A stretch of DNA of 64,000 bases from Hyphomicrobiales bacterium (GTDB taxonomy: Bacteria; Pseudomonadota; Alphaproteobacteria; Parvibaculales; Parvibaculaceae). Made by a program: the position numbers and the translations under genes. The stretch is taken from the NCBI GenBank assembly GCA_016124805.1, contig WGND01000009.1:124001-188000 (forward strand), written 5' to 3'. Shown here one piece after another: positions 7,576-17,548 of the stretch (its first letter is position 1; each line of letters begins with the position of its first letter). A model generated the notes under the pieces. The model made no database searches, was not told the DNA's origin, and saw nothing but the letters and a program-made list of their open reading frames with translations.

Positions 7576-9403
7576 CAATCGCAATTTTCTCATCGCCATT
7601 CTGTTGTCGGTGTTCGTGTTTCTTGGCTGGCAATATCTTGTCGTCAATCCGCGCATGGCCGCTGAAAAAGCCCGCCAGGACGCGATCAGCCAGCAGGCCG
7701 GCCAGACCGATGCACCCGCGCAGAGCACGGCCAGCGGCGGCACCAACCTGCCGACACCCGACGGCAAGGCCGCCATGCCGGGCAATGTGGGCGGCACCAT
7801 CAGCACCATCGACATGCCGCGAGCTGACGCGCTGGCCCTGACCCCGCGTATCACCATCAAGTCCGGTCAGCTTGACGGCTCGATTTCGCTGAAAGGCGCG
7901 CGCATTGATGATCTGATGCTGCATAATTATCGTGAAACGGTTGATCCCAAGAGCCCCGAGATCAACCTCTTCTCGCCTGCCCATACCGCCAAACCCTATT
8001 TCTCCGAATTCGGCTTCATTGGCGCGCCCGGCACCACCATGCCCCTGCCCGATGCCAACACGCTGTGGCAGGTCGAATCCGGAAGCGAACTCACGCCCAC
8101 AACCCCCGTCACGCTGATGTGGGACAATGGCGCGGGCCTCGTTTTCCATCGCACGATCTCACTTGATGAGAATTTCCTCTTCTCGATCAAGGACCGCGTT
8201 GAAAACAAAAGCGCGGGCGCTGTGACGCTTTTCCCCTATGGGCTCGTCTCGCGTACCGACAAACCGGAAGGCCAAGCCTTCTTCATCCTGCATGAAGGCG
8301 TGATCGGCGTCTTCCCGGAAGACGGGTTGCAGGAAGTCAAATTTGCCAAGATGGACGACAAGCCTGCCGAAACCTTCAACGCCAATGATGGCTGGCTCGG
8401 CCTGACGGACAAATATTTTGCCGCCGTCCTCATCCCGGAAAAGGGCCGCGATTTCACGGCCCGTTTCAGCGAAGACCCCAACCCTGCCCGTGAAATCTAC
8501 CAGACCGATTTCCGCTACAAGGCGACAACCATTTCGCCGGGCGCCGACCTCACCATCGACAACAAGCTTTTTGCCGGTGCCAAGGTTGTGAAGCTCGTGG
8601 ATGCCTATCACGACGCCGGTATCTACAAGTTTGATCTGCTGATCGACTGGGGCTGGTTCTACTTCCTGACCAAGCCGATGTTCCATGTGCTCGATTTCTT
8701 TGCGCGCCATGTCGGCAATTTCGGTATCGCCATTCTGCTGACGACTGTTCTTGTGAAGCTGCTCTTCTTCCCGCTCGCCAACCGCTCCTATGAAGCGATG
8801 AGCAAGATGAAGAAACTGCAGCCCCAGATGGAAGAGCTGCGCGATCGTCTCAAGGACGACAAGATGAAGCAGCAGCAGGAAATCATGGAGCTTTACAAGC
8901 GCGAGAAGGTCAATCCGCTGGCGGGCTGTCTGCCAATGATCATTCAGATTCCGGTTTTCTTCTCGCTCTACAAGGTGCTCTTTGTGACAATCGAAATGCG
9001 TCATGCGCCCTTCTTCGGCTGGATTCACGATCTCTCGGCACCTGATCCGACGACGCTCTTCAATCTCTTCGGTCTCATTCCGTGGACACCGCCTCATCTG
9101 CTGATGATCGGCATCTGGCCGCTGATCATGGGCTTCACCATGTTCGTGCAGCAGCGCATGAACCCTGCGCCTGCCGATCCGATCCAGCAGCAGGTCTTCA
9201 TGTGGATGCCGGTGCTCTTCACTTTCATGCTGGCAAGCTTCCCCTCCGGCCTTGTCATTTACTGGGCCTGGAACAACACGCTGTCCGTTCTGCAGCAGGG
9301 TGTGATCATGAAGCGGCAGGGCGTGAAGATTGAAATCTTCGAAAATCTGGGTCTTGGCAAGCTGTTCAACCGCTTGTTGAACCGCAGCGACACCACATCC
9401 TGA
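7568..9403 (+). CDS. yidC: Membrane protein insertase YidC
   Basis: Inner-membrane insertase of 611 residues that inserts and folds membrane proteins alone or with SecYEG. An N-terminal helix (residues about 7-23, [20 protein letters not shown]) is followed by an Ala/Thr/Gly-rich linker, a large periplasmic beta domain to about residue 350, and the conserved core beginning around [20 protein letters not shown] positively charged hairpin ([22 protein letters not shown]) and the [21 protein letters not shown] block identify the family. The ATG at 7568 starts the transmembrane anchor properly; upstream in-frame codons fall inside rnpA. The 8-bp overlap with rnpA suggests coupled translation. Confidence 0.96.
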   Translation: MGDNRNFLIAILLSVFVFLGWQYLVVNPRMAAEKARQDAISQQAGQTDAPAQSTASGGTNLPTPDGKAAMPGNVGGTISTIDMPRADALALTPRITIKSGQLDGSISLKGARIDDLMLHNYRETVDPKSPEINLFSPAHTAKPYFSEFGFIGAPGTTMPLPDANTLWQVESGSELTPTTPVTLMWDNGAGLVFHRTISLDENFLFSIKDRVENKSAGAVTLFPYGLVSRTDKPEGQAFFILHEGVIGVFPEDGLQEVKFAKMDDKPAETFNANDGWLGLTDKYFAAVLIPEKGRDFTARFSEDPNPAREIYQTDFRYKATTISPGADLTIDNKLFAGAKVVKLVDAYHDAGIYKFDLLIDWGWFYFLTKPMFHVLDFFARHVGNFGIAILLTTVLVKLLFFPLANRSYEAMSKMKKLQPQMEELRDRLKDDKMKQQQEIMELYKREKVNPLAGCLPMIIQIPVFFSLYKVLFVTIEMRHAPFFGWIHDLSAPDPTTLFNLFGLIPWTPPHLLMIGIWPLIMGFTMFVQQRMNPAPADPIQQQVFMWMPVLFTFMLASFPSGLVIYWAWNNTLSVLQQGVIMKRQGVKIEIFENLGLGKLFNRLLNRSDTTS

Positions 9404-9423
9404 GCGCGCTGATCGGAGACGGC

Positions 9424-10101
9424 ATGACGGGCCCGGCCAATGAAGACGAAACGCCCGATCTGGAAACGGGACGCTGGCTCTTTGCCCAACCCTGTGATTT
9501 TGTGCGTGGCGTGGTGGCACTCGACGGCCTGCCGCCCATGGACCTGCCCGAAATCGCTTTTGCCGGACGCTCCAATGTCGGCAAGTCCAGCCTCATCAAT
9601 GCGCTGACGGGTCGCAAGACACTGGCGCGGACCTCCAACACGCCGGGCCGCACCAAGGAACTCAATTTCTTTTCGCTCGGCGCAGCGGGCAACCCTGTCG
9701 TGATGCTGGTCGATCTGCCGGGCTATGGCTATGCGCGCGAATCCCGCGACAAGGTCAATGCCTGGACCGACCTCGTCATGGCTTATCTCCGCGGGCGCGC
9801 CAATCTGCGCCGTGTGCTGGTGCTGATCGATTCGCGCCATGGCCTGAAAGCCAATGACCACGAAGTGATGAGCATGCTCGACACAACCGCCGTCTCCTAC
9901 CAGATCGTCCTGACCAAGGCCGACAAGATGGCCAAGGGCGAGCTGGAAAAATGCATCGATGACGTCAGCGCGGGCATCCGCAAGCATGTTGCGGCGCATC
10001 CACATATCATCGCGACATCAAGCGAAAAAGGCACCGGGATTGCCGAGCTGCGCGCCGAGATTGCCGCCCTTGCCGATGTCACCCAAAAGGGCCGCCAATA
10101 A
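9424..10101 (+). CDS. engB: Ribosome biogenesis GTP-binding protein YsxC/EngB
   Basis: TrmE-Era-EngA-EngB family GTPase of 225 residues needed for late assembly of the large ribosomal subunit. Motifs in order: G1 [10 protein letters not shown]2 region around [14 protein letters not shown]3 DLPGYG, G4 TKAD, and a G5-like ATSSEKG. An N-terminal extension of about 40 residues precedes the GTPase domain, as is usual for EngB. It follows yidC by 20 bp and is probably in the same transcript; EngB after YidC is the standard order in alphaproteobacteria. Confidence 0.95.
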   Translation: MTGPANEDETPDLETGRWLFAQPCDFVRGVVALDGLPPMDLPEIAFAGRSNVGKSSLINALTGRKTLARTSNTPGRTKELNFFSLGAAGNPVVMLVDLPGYGYARESRDKVNAWTDLVMAYLRGRANLRRVLVLIDSRHGLKANDHEVMSMLDTTAVSYQIVLTKADKMAKGELEKCIDDVSAGIRKHVAAHPHIIATSSEKGTGIAELRAEIAALADVTQKGRQ

Positions 10102-10117
10102 AATCCCGAACAAATGC

Positions 10118-10145
10118 TTGAAGCGGCGAAATGGGCCGCTAGTCT
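10118..10145 (+). promoter_or_regulatory. Possible promoter of argB
   Basis: TTGAAG (10118-10123) and TAGTCT (10140-10145) with a 16-bp spacer lie between engB and argB. Agreement with the consensus is moderate; argB could also be read through from engB, 95 bp upstream. Confidence 0.4.
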
Positions 10146-10196
10146 AGGGTTCCCGGTCAGGAGCCGGTTCGTTTCATTCAGGGGAATGCTTCTTCC

Positions 10197-11114
10197 ATGT
10201 CAGACCATCCGGCCCCTTCAAGCCATGACAGCAATGCAGACCGGGCCCGAATCCTTTCAGAGGCGCTGCCCTTCATGCAGCGTTATGACAAGCGCACTGT
10301 TGTCGTCAAATATGGCGGCCATGCCATGGGTGACGAAGAACTGGGTGCCGAATTTGCCCGCGACATCGTTCTCCTGAAGCAATCCGGCATCAATCCGATT
10401 GTGGTTCATGGTGGTGGCCCGCAGATCGGCGCCATGCTGAACCGCCTCGGCATCAAGAGCGAATTTTCCGGCGGCCTGCGTATCACCGACAAGGCGACTG
10501 TGGAAGTTGTCGAAATGGTGCTGGCCGGCTCCATCAACAAACAGATCGTTGCCCAGCTCAATCAGGCGGGCGGTCAGGCCATCGGCCTGTGCGGCAAGGA
10601 TGGCAACCTCATCGTGGCGCGCAAGATCGAGAAGAAAATCCACGACCCGGAATCCAATATCGAAAAGATTCTGGATCTCGGCTTTGTCGGCGAGCCCGAA
10701 AAGATCAATCCGGGCATTCTTGAAACCATTCTCAAGTCAGACATTATCCCCGTGATCGCGCCTGTCGGTGTTTCGGTCAAAGGCGAGACATACAACATCA
10801 ATGCCGATACGGTCGCCGGCGCCATTGCTGCGGCCATGGGGGCCGCCCGCCTGCTGCTGCTGACGGATGTGCGCGGCGTCCTCAACAAGGACGGCAAGCT
10901 GATCGAACGGCTTAGCGTTGGCGAGGCACGCGCCCTGATGAAAGACGGTACGATTTCAGGCGGCATGATACCGAAGATCGAAACCTGCATTGAGTCCGTC
11001 GAAGGCGGTGTTGAAGCTGTCGTCATTCTTGATGGCCGCCAGCACCATGCCGCGCTGCTTGAACTTTTCACCGAGCATGGCGTAGGCACTCTCATTCAGA
11101 ACGCGGTCAGCTAA
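10197..11114 (+). CDS. argB: Acetylglutamate kinase
   Basis: Second step of arginine synthesis: ATP-dependent phosphorylation of N-acetyl-L-glutamate in the cytoplasm. The 305-residue amino acid kinase has [12 protein letters not shown] at the phosphate-binding N terminus, VHGGGPQIG for substrate, a GLCGKDGN block, LTDVRGV, and a SGGMIPKIE region near the C terminus. The N-terminal extension containing a helix ([14 protein letters not shown]) is the type found in arginine-sensitive hexameric enzymes, so feedback inhibition by arginine is likely. No other arginine gene is visible nearby; engB-argB adjacency is common in Hyphomicrobiales-like genomes. Confidence 0.96.
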   Translation: MSDHPAPSSHDSNADRARILSEALPFMQRYDKRTVVVKYGGHAMGDEELGAEFARDIVLLKQSGINPIVVHGGGPQIGAMLNRLGIKSEFSGGLRITDKATVEVVEMVLAGSINKQIVAQLNQAGGQAIGLCGKDGNLIVARKIEKKIHDPESNIEKILDLGFVGEPEKINPGILETILKSDIIPVIAPVGVSVKGETYNINADTVAGAIAAAMGAARLLLLTDVRGVLNKDGKLIERLSVGEARALMKDGTISGGMIPKIETCIESVEGGVEAVVILDGRQHHAALLELFTEHGVGTLIQNAVS

Positions 11115-11148
11115 GCATCTTGCGACGGCAGGGGGGAACCCGACATCC

Positions 11149-12177
11149 ATGAAGACGGCTCTCCCCTTCCGACTGACGCTCACGCTCCTTGCTCTGTTTG
11201 CGCTGACCACCGGCTTCCTGCTGCTGGGCACGGGCAATGCGCGGGCCGATTACTATCTCTGCAACAAGAGCAGCTATGTGCTCGACAGTGCCATTGCCTA
11301 TCGCGACAACAATACATGGCGCAGCAAGGGCTGGCTGCGATTGATGCCCGGAAGCTGTCAGGCGGCGCTTGTCGGCGAGATTGATGGTGAGACCTATTAT
11401 GTCTTTGCCCATTCCATCGACGCCCATCAGGGACGCGTCAAATATTTCTCGGGCAATCAAAGTTTCTGCACCGTCTCCAGGAATTTCTCGATTGAGGGAC
11501 GCGACAGCTGCGCACGGCGCGGCTATGACGCCGATGAATTCATGGCGGTGCAAACAACACCGGGCGAGAACTGGACGACCAGCTTTTCAGAATCCACCGA
11601 TTTTGACGAAGACGAATCCCGCATCGCGGTGACCCAGCGCCTGCTGCGCGACAACGGACTTCTTCTCCCGCGCATCGACGGCATCGCCGCCAAGAACACC
11701 GTGCGCGCAATCGAGGCCTATCAGCGCAACAAGGGATTGAAGGCCACCGGCAAGATCACCGATGAGCTGATTGATCACCTGCTGGCAAATGCCACCAAGG
11801 CCCAGGCAAAACTTGGACTCGATCTCTGCAACAAGACGAAACATCTGGTCTGGGCCGCTGTTGCCTCGCACCAGACCACGCTTGATATGTCGAGCGGCTG
11901 GATTCGCGTCGAGCCCGGCACCTGCCGCAAAGCCATCAAGGGCAAGCTCACGGCGGCGGCCTATTATCTTTATGCCGAAGGTGTGGATGAAGCCGGCATT
12001 GTGACCCGTGAGGGCGAGCATAATCTGCTCTGGTCCGGCGACACGGTGTTCTGCACCAAGCCGACACGCTTTGAGATACGCGACCGCACGCAATGTCTGG
12101 CACGCGGCTATGATGAACGGCGCTTCATGCGTATTGAGACCGGGGGCAGAGCCCAGTCCACCATGAACCTGAAATAG
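11149..12177 (+). CDS. Exported protein with two DUF1036 modules around a peptidoglycan-binding-like domain
   Basis: 342-residue protein with a signal peptide (hydrophobic residues about 8-27, likely cleavage after NARA near residue 33). Two homologous DUF1036 modules follow: the first at about 34-130 (LCNKSSYVLDSAIAYRD, then PGSCQAAL and YYVFAHSID), the second at about 225-330 (LCNKTKHLVWAAVASH, PGTCRKAI, YYLYAEGVD). Each ends in Cys-X-Arg-Gly-Tyr-Asp. Between them residues 155-205 resemble a PG_binding_1 repeat (RLLRDNGLLLPRIDGIAAKNTVRAIEAYQ). Conserved cysteines in each half suggest disulfides in the periplasm. The function of DUF1036 is unknown; attachment to the cell wall is an inference from the middle domain. 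Confidence 0.8.
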   Translation: MKTALPFRLTLTLLALFALTTGFLLLGTGNARADYYLCNKSSYVLDSAIAYRDNNTWRSKGWLRLMPGSCQAALVGEIDGETYYVFAHSIDAHQGRVKYFSGNQSFCTVSRNFSIEGRDSCARRGYDADEFMAVQTTPGENWTTSFSESTDFDEDESRIAVTQRLLRDNGLLLPRIDGIAAKNTVRAIEAYQRNKGLKATGKITDELIDHLLANATKAQAKLGLDLCNKTKHLVWAAVASHQTTLDMSSGWIRVEPGTCRKAIKGKLTAAAYYLYAEGVDEAGIVTREGEHNLLWSGDTVFCTKPTRFEIRDRTQCLARGYDERRFMRIETGGRAQSTMNLK

Positions 12178-12181
12178 CGCG

Positions 12182-13447
12182 CTACACGTCAATCCCGAAA
12201 TATTGCAGGTTCCAGATCATCTCGTCCTCGCTCATGGGGAAGTCCGTGCCGTCGCGCGGCAGGATCAGACTTTGCTTGGGTAGATTGGCGATATGCATTT
12301 CGACAGCGAGCGCAGTGCGCATTGAAAAGCCTGCTTTCCAGCAGAGCGCCGTAATCCCGCGCCCACTACCCGCCTTCAGAATATGCGCGATGTCGGCTGC
12401 CCGGATGCCTGAGCCCAGACCCAGCGCCCGAATGACGGCAGAGCGTTGGCGCAGCGTGGCAGCCTCAATCACGACTTCATCATTCAGCTCGCCTCGGGCA
12501 TAGGCTGTGTTGACGGCATCGACGGCGGCGTCCGTCTCATCGGCCCCTTCCGTCTTATTGGCAAGGCTTGCTTCGGCAATGGCTTTCAATTCTGCGGCAA
12601 ATGTTTCGTCCAGCCGGTTCACGCGGGCCAGTCGGTCCACCAGAGAGCGGGAGACAAATGTGGCAATGCGCTGCATGGCGCGCCGCGACAGGTCGGTGCG
12701 CAACACAAGCGGCGCATGCCACTGATCAATCTTTGAGGCCCGCGCAATAACCCGGTCAAGCGATTGGGCACGGATGCTGGCTTTGGGATTGGCGAGCAGG
12801 CTGGCGACGGCAGAAATGTCGAGCGTCGCGATGATGGCGTCACTTGCCGCCTCCGGCAAATTTTCGCGGGCGGCGATGGCCTGCAGGGCGCCTTGAACCC
12901 GCACGGTTGCAATCAGTTCCAGCATGTCATCATCGGAAAGCAGCGGCGAATATTGCAGGATCGGCGCACAAACTTCGAGTTCGGCATCGCGCGCAAGCCG
13001 GTTGATCATTTTGACCGGCATATCGGTACGGCTTTTGATGGCTTCGGCGACGATGGCCCGAATGCGCGGCAGATTATCCTGCGCGAGTTTTTCCAACAGG
13101 GCGATCACACGCTGGCGGATCTGTCCCCGTTCCCCTTCCGGCATATCGGGCAGCAGACGGGCGATTTTGCGCGCAAGCTCGGTGCGAACCTCATCAGCAT
13201 GGTCCTCTGCCAATAGCTCATTGGCCTGGATCGGTGTCGTCGGATTGGCGGCAACCGCAGCGCGGGTGGCCGCATCCGCCTCGCCTGCAAGATAATAAAG
13301 CGTTTCCGGCGGAGCATCCTCACGGGCGGCAAGCTCGCGCCTGATATTGCGCGCCTGCCCCTCCAGCGCCGCGCGCGCCGCCTCATAGCCCAGTTCATCG
13401 GGCAATTTCGACCGCGACCACCATTTTTTCAGCAAATCCAGCGCCAT
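12182..13447 (-). CDS. DUF2336 domain-containing protein
   Basis: 421-residue soluble, mostly alpha-helical protein of the alphaproteobacterial DUF2336 family. The N-terminal half reads like HEAT-type repeats (LLAEDHADEVRTELARKIARLLPDMP; RIRAIVAEAIKSR; VCAPILQYSPLLSDDDMLELI) and the C-terminal part ends MSEDEMIWNLQYFGIDV. No catalytic motif, signal peptide or membrane helix was seen. The ATG at 13447 is preceded by AGGAG with a 5-nt spacer, far better than the ATG eight codons upstream. The stop is 4 bp from the convergent DUF1036 gene stop. Function unknown. Confidence 0.82.
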   Translation of the reverse strand: MALDLLKKWWSRSKLPDELGYEAARAALEGQARNIRRELAAREDAPPETLYYLAGEADAATRAAVAANPTTPIQANELLAEDHADEVRTELARKIARLLPDMPEGERGQIRQRVIALLEKLAQDNLPRIRAIVAEAIKSRTDMPVKMINRLARDAELEVCAPILQYSPLLSDDDMLELIATVRVQGALQAIAARENLPEAASDAIIATLDISAVASLLANPKASIRAQSLDRVIARASKIDQWHAPLVLRTDLSRRAMQRIATFVSRSLVDRLARVNRLDETFAAELKAIAEASLANKTEGADETDAAVDAVNTAYARGELNDEVVIEAATLRQRSAVIRALGLGSGIRAADIAHILKAGSGRGITALCWKAGFSMRTALAVEMHIANLPKQSLILPRDGTDFPMSEDEMIWNLQYFGIDV

Positions 13448-13570
13448 CACATCTCCTGCACAGAGGGACATTCTGCGGTGGCGGCGTTAATAGCGCTTTA
13501 ATGATTGAGGCTTGCCCTGAGGCCCAAAGCGAGCGAGATAAGAGAGGTGACCCATTTGAGTGCGAGACTG

Positions 13571-14296
13571 ATGTCCCAATCTGCTGCCGAAGACCTTTCG
13601 CACGTCGAAAACTGGATTTTCGACCTCGACAACACGCTCTATCCCCCTGTCTGCAACCTCTTTTCGCAGGTGGACCAGCGCATGACGGCCTTTATTACCG
13701 CTCTTCTTGATGTGGATGAGGTGGAGGCCCGCAGGCTGCAAAAAACATATTATGTGGACCATGGCACCACACTTTCCGGGCTCATGGCCGTGCATGGCAT
13801 GGACCCCGCCGAATTCCTTGACTATGTCCATGACATTGATGTCTCGGCCCTGCCACCGGATGACGCCCTGGGGCAGGCCATTGCGGCCCTGCCGGGGCGC
13901 AAGGTCATCTTCACCAATGGCACGGTCGCACATGCGGAAAATGTCGCCGGACAGCTTGGCATCGCACATGTGTTTGACGGAATTTACGACATTGTGAGCA
14001 CGGGCTATGAGCCCAAGCCGCGCCATGTTGCCTATGAGCGTTTTCTGGCCGCCAGCGGCATTGCGCCCCGACGCGCGGCGATGTTTGAAGATATGGCGCG
14101 CAATCTCGCCGTGCCCCATGAAATGGGCATGCGGACTATCTGGGTGCGTCCGCCCTTCCCGTCAGTTGACGAGACAGCCCGGCATTTGCTGATCGCACAT
14201 GAAGGCTCGGATGGCGACCATATCCATCACGTCACAGAAGACCTGACGGGCTTTCTCAAGGCCGTGCAACTGGCTATGTCAGCGGCGACCAAATAG
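13571..14296 (+). CDS. HAD-family pyrimidine 5'-nucleotidase
   Basis: 241-residue HAD hydrolase resembling the SDT1-like pyrimidine 5'-nucleotidases that dephosphorylate UMP/CMP or related phosphates. Motif I is [11 protein letters not shown] with the nucleophile Asp, motif II is IFTNGT, the motif III Lys lies in [15 protein letters not shown], and motif IV is MFEDMARNL. Homologues of this gene follow argB and precede dapD in many alphaproteobacteria; here it is separated from both. A TTG at 13556 has a better ribosome binding site (GAGAGG, 8 nt upstream) than this ATG, so the true protein may be five residues longer. The 3' end overlaps convergent mutL by 18 bp. Confidence 0.85.
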   Translation: MSQSAAEDLSHVENWIFDLDNTLYPPVCNLFSQVDQRMTAFITALLDVDEVEARRLQKTYYVDHGTTLSGLMAVHGMDPAEFLDYVHDIDVSALPPDDALGQAIAALPGRKVIFTNGTVAHAENVAGQLGIAHVFDGIYDIVSTGYEPKPRHVAYERFLAASGIAPRRAAMFEDMARNLAVPHEMGMRTIWVRPPFPSVDETARHLLIAHEGSDGDHIHHVTEDLTGFLKAVQLAMSAATK

Positions 14297-16099
14297 GCGT
14301 TCAATATCGCTGAGCTTCAGTTCGACATATGTCGGGCGGCCATGATTGCACTGCCCCGAATGAGGGGTGACTTCCATCTCGCGCAGCAGCGCATTCATTT
14401 CATCGCCCGTCAGGCGGCGCCCGGCCCGCACCGACCCGTGGCAGGCAATGGTACCGCAAACATCCTCAAGCTTTTCTTTCAACGACAGCGCCTGATCCAT
14501 TTCCGACAGCTCATCAGCGAGATCACGCACAAGCCCGCCTACATCGAGCTTGCCGAAAATTGCCGGCACTTCGCGCACGACAACCGCACCATCGCCAAAC
14601 CCTTCCAGCACGAAACCAAGCTCGGCCCATTCACTGGCACGGGCGGCCAGACGCTCCGCATCGGCTTCCTCAAGTTCCACGACTTCCGGAATCAGCAGGA
14701 TCTGACGCGCGACGCCCTGCTCGGCCATCGCCTTCTTCATACGTTCATAGACGAGGCGTTCATGAGCTGCGTGCTGATCGACAATGACAATGCCATCGGC
14801 TGTCTGCGCGATGACATAGGTTTCATGCAATTGGCCGCGCGCCACCCCCAGCGGCATGTTATCCGGCGCGATATAGGGCGACGCGTGATCCATGCTCTCG
14901 GGGTTTTCCACCCGGCCCGAGCGCGCCGCCATATCGGCAAAGGCGCCCTGCCATTCGCCTGCGGATTCGGCAAAGCACGATCCCGGCGCATAGGCCTGAC
15001 TGGCATAGGCGGGTGCGCCTTGCGGCGTGATACCCGGACGCAACGCGCCAAGCGTGGCCCCTGCCACCGTTGTCGAGGCGCGATGGCCTGCCTCATGGAG
15101 GGCGTGACGCAGCGCCCCGACAATCAGGCCGCGCACAAGACCCGCATCGCGGAAACGGACTTCCGATTTGGCCGGATGCACATTCACATCGACGTCGCGT
15201 GGATCGATTTCAACAAAGAGCGCCACAGCGGGGTGGCGATCACGTGCCAGAAAATCGGCATAGGCGCCCCGCACCGCGCCGACCAGCAGCTTATCGCGCA
15301 CCGGACGACCATTGACGAAAAGAAACTGCGCCTGCGCCGTGCCGCGATTATAGGTCGGCAGGCCGACAAAGCCGGTGAGCGCCACATTCTCCCGGATCGC
15401 ATCGATGGCCAGCGCGTTTGCTGCAAAATCACGCCCCATGATGGCTGAAAGGCGCGAGAGACGGCCTTCCACACCGGGCAGTTCGGCGTCCAGCCGCAGC
15501 ATGTTGCGGTCTGAGGATGTCAGCGCAAAGGCAATCTCGGGATGCGCCATGGCCAGACGTTTGACTGTTTCGGCAACGGCCATGGTTTCGGCGCGTTCGC
15601 TTTTCATGAATTTCAGACGTGCGGGAGTCGCGTAGAAAAGATCACGCACTTCGATGCGCGTGCCGGCGACACCGGAGGCAGGTTCAACTGCCCCCACCTG
15701 CCCGCCTTCCACGAGGATGCGATGCGCTGATTCCGCCTCATGAGGACGTGAGACAATCGACAGCCTCGCCACCGCGCCGATGGAAGGCAGCGCCTCACCG
15801 CGGAAACCGAGCGTTGCGATGTCGTGCATATCCTCGCGGCCGGATTCGTCAAGACGCATCTTGGATGTCGCATGGCGCTCGACAGCGAGCGCCAGTTCAT
15901 CCGCACTCATGCCGCAGCCATCATCCGTGATGCGGATGAGCTCGCGCCCGCCGGCACCAATTACGATATCGATATGGCGCGCGCCGGCATCAATCGCATT
16001 TTCCACCAGTTCCTTGACGGCACTGGCGGGACGCTCAACCACTTCGCCAGCGGCGATGCGGTTGATGGTTCCTTCACTGAGACGGCGAATGCGGGTCAT
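14279..16099 (-). CDS. mutL: DNA mismatch repair protein MutL
   Basis: 606-residue GHKL ATPase that links MutS mismatch recognition to strand removal. The N-terminal ATPase shows [17 protein letters not shown] and [10 protein letters not shown]. After a linker rich in Ala/Pro the C-terminal domain carries the endonuclease motif [21 protein letters not shown] and [14 protein letters not shown]. These indicate a MutL that nicks DNA itself, as expected in organisms without MutH. Its 3' end overlaps the HAD nucleotidase gene by 18 bp in convergent orientation, and pgi lies 6 bp upstream on the same strand, so the two may be cotranscribed. Confidence 0.96.
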   Translation of the reverse strand: MTRIRRLSEGTINRIAAGEVVERPASAVKELVENAIDAGARHIDIVIGAGGRELIRITDDGCGMSADELALAVERHATSKMRLDESGREDMHDIATLGFRGEALPSIGAVARLSIVSRPHEAESAHRILVEGGQVGAVEPASGVAGTRIEVRDLFYATPARLKFMKSERAETMAVAETVKRLAMAHPEIAFALTSSDRNMLRLDAELPGVEGRLSRLSAIMGRDFAANALAIDAIRENVALTGFVGLPTYNRGTAQAQFLFVNGRPVRDKLLVGAVRGAYADFLARDRHPAVALFVEIDPRDVDVNVHPAKSEVRFRDAGLVRGLIVGALRHALHEAGHRASTTVAGATLGALRPGITPQGAPAYASQAYAPGSCFAESAGEWQGAFADMAARSGRVENPESMDHASPYIAPDNMPLGVARGQLHETYVIAQTADGIVIVDQHAAHERLVYERMKKAMAEQGVARQILLIPEVVELEEADAERLAARASEWAELGFVLEGFGDGAVVVREVPAIFGKLDVGGLVRDLADELSEMDQALSLKEKLEDVCGTIACHGSVRAGRRLTGDEMNALLREMEVTPHSGQCNHGRPTYVELKLSDIERLFGRR

Positions 16100-16105
16100 A
16101 GAATA

Positions 16106-17443
16106 TCAGGGTCTGCCTTGCGTCAGATATTGTCTGGCGAGAATTTTACCCTCTTCCACAGCGGGCTGGTCAAAGGGATCAATGCCCAGCATACGCCCTG
16201 CGATGATTGTTTCGAGCATGAAGTGCATGAGCAGGGCCCCCATGCTGCGCTCGGTCACATCGCGCAGGCGGAAAACCCGCACCGGCAAGCCATTGCGTAT
16301 GAATGTGTCGATGGTGGCATGTTGCTCGGCATCCACCAGATCACCAATGTGGCGGCCTGCGAGCAATGCGAAGGCCGGATCATCCGCAAAGCTTCGAGAA
16401 ACCTGCGGCCCCTTGCCTGCCGTATCCGTGATGAAGACGGTGAACATCTTGTCGCGCGGGCCGTCAAGATAGAGCTGCAGCTGGCTGTGCTGATCCACCG
16501 GCCCGAGGGCGCGGGCAGGCGTTGTGCCATTGCCCTGCTTGCCGAGGCTTTCGGCCCAGAGTTGCGCATGCCAGGCGAGAAACCGCTCCAGCCGGTCGGC
16601 ATAGGCCATCATGACAGTGATGGCAGCGCCCTTCTCGCGCTTCAGGGCCAGGGACAATGCGGCACCGATGGCGGGTTCCACCACTTCCGCCCCGTCGCCG
16701 GCAAGAATGGGGGCAAGCACTTCGGCCGCCCCTTCGCGAATGGCCTCAATATCCAGCCCCATCAGACGGGCCGGCAACAGACCGACATTGGAGAGAACGG
16801 TATAACGCCCGCCAAGACGGTTATCATGCTCAAGCGTCAGGAAACCCTGTTTCTCCGCCAGCGCGCGCAAGGCGTTGGGCTTGCCGTCCTTGGCAGGCTC
16901 CGTCAGTACGACAAAATGGTCGGCCATATATTTGCCGCCGCCTGCCGCCTCAATTGCCGTCATGGCGGTGAGAAGCTGCATTGTCGTTTCAATCGTGCCG
17001 CCCGATTTGGACACCACCAGAAAGCGTGTTGTCCGCCAGTCCACACGGGCAAAAGCGGCATCCATGGTGCGGGCATCCAGATTGTCGAGAAAATGAATGC
17101 GGCAACCCTGCTGGATATGACCTTGCGTGTTCCATCCGGAAATCTGGGCGAGTGTTTGTGCACCAAGTGACGAGCCGCCCGTGCCCAGCACAAAGAGGTC
17201 ACTCGTATTTTCAAGCAGTTTGGCGGCTGTTTTGCCGATCTCGTCGATATCCGTGCGAAGCGCGGGAAGGCCAAGCAGGGCAAGGGAATCATTGGCAGCA
17301 GCCTCCCGCAGCCACGTCACGGCTTTGTCCGCTTCCAGAAGTGCTGCCCCGAAGGCTTCTTTGGAAAGACCCTGTTCGCCAATCTTGTCGGCAAAGCAGT
17401 TGTCGATGGATTGCAGATAAGGCAGTGAAATTTCACGCGTCAA
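16106..17443 (-). CDS. pgi: Glucose-6-phosphate isomerase
   Basis: Interconverts glucose 6-phosphate and fructose 6-phosphate in the cytoplasm. The roughly 445-residue protein is of the shorter bacterial type with two SIS folds: LGTGGSSLGAQTL binds phosphate, VVSKSGGTIETTMQ is the second phosphate site, and QHSQLQLYLDG carries the catalytic His. I chose a TTG at 17443, preceded by GGGGGAC with a 7-nt spacer. An ATG at 17479 would add a hydrophobic 12-residue tail but has no ribosome binding site. mutL follows 6 bp downstream. Confidence 0.9.
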   Translation of the reverse strand: MTREISLPYLQSIDNCFADKIGEQGLSKEAFGAALLEADKAVTWLREAAANDSLALLGLPALRTDIDEIGKTAAKLLENTSDLFVLGTGGSSLGAQTLAQISGWNTQGHIQQGCRIHFLDNLDARTMDAAFARVDWRTTRFLVVSKSGGTIETTMQLLTAMTAIEAAGGGKYMADHFVVLTEPAKDGKPNALRALAEKQGFLTLEHDNRLGGRYTVLSNVGLLPARLMGLDIEAIREGAAEVLAPILAGDGAEVVEPAIGAALSLALKREKGAAITVMMAYADRLERFLAWHAQLWAESLGKQGNGTTPARALGPVDQHSQLQLYLDGPRDKMFTVFITDTAGKGPQVSRSFADDPAFALLAGRHIGDLVDAEQHATIDTFIRNGLPVRVFRLRDVTERSMGALLMHFMLETIIAGRMLGIDPFDQPAVEEGKILARQYLTQGRP

Positions 17444-17548
17444 AACAAACGTCCCCCAAAACAGATTCCATGCCACCATCGTGGCGTCTGTTCATTACGT
17501 TAACAAGACCCGGCTCCTGCCAAAAGGCGCAGGCACCACCATAGCGGA

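Noticed and set aside
8159..9520. 453-codon open frame on minus opposite yidC
   Set aside because: Composition (His, Glu, Arg rich) typical of antisense to a membrane protein; yidC motifs are certain.
13487..14119. 210-codon open frame on minus opposite the HAD nucleotidase
   Set aside because: HAD motifs I-IV lie on the plus strand in order; the opposite frame has no recognised feature.
15824..17170. 448-codon open frame on plus opposite mutL and pgi
   Set aside because: Runs across two genes with known families; no domain, no ribosome binding site.
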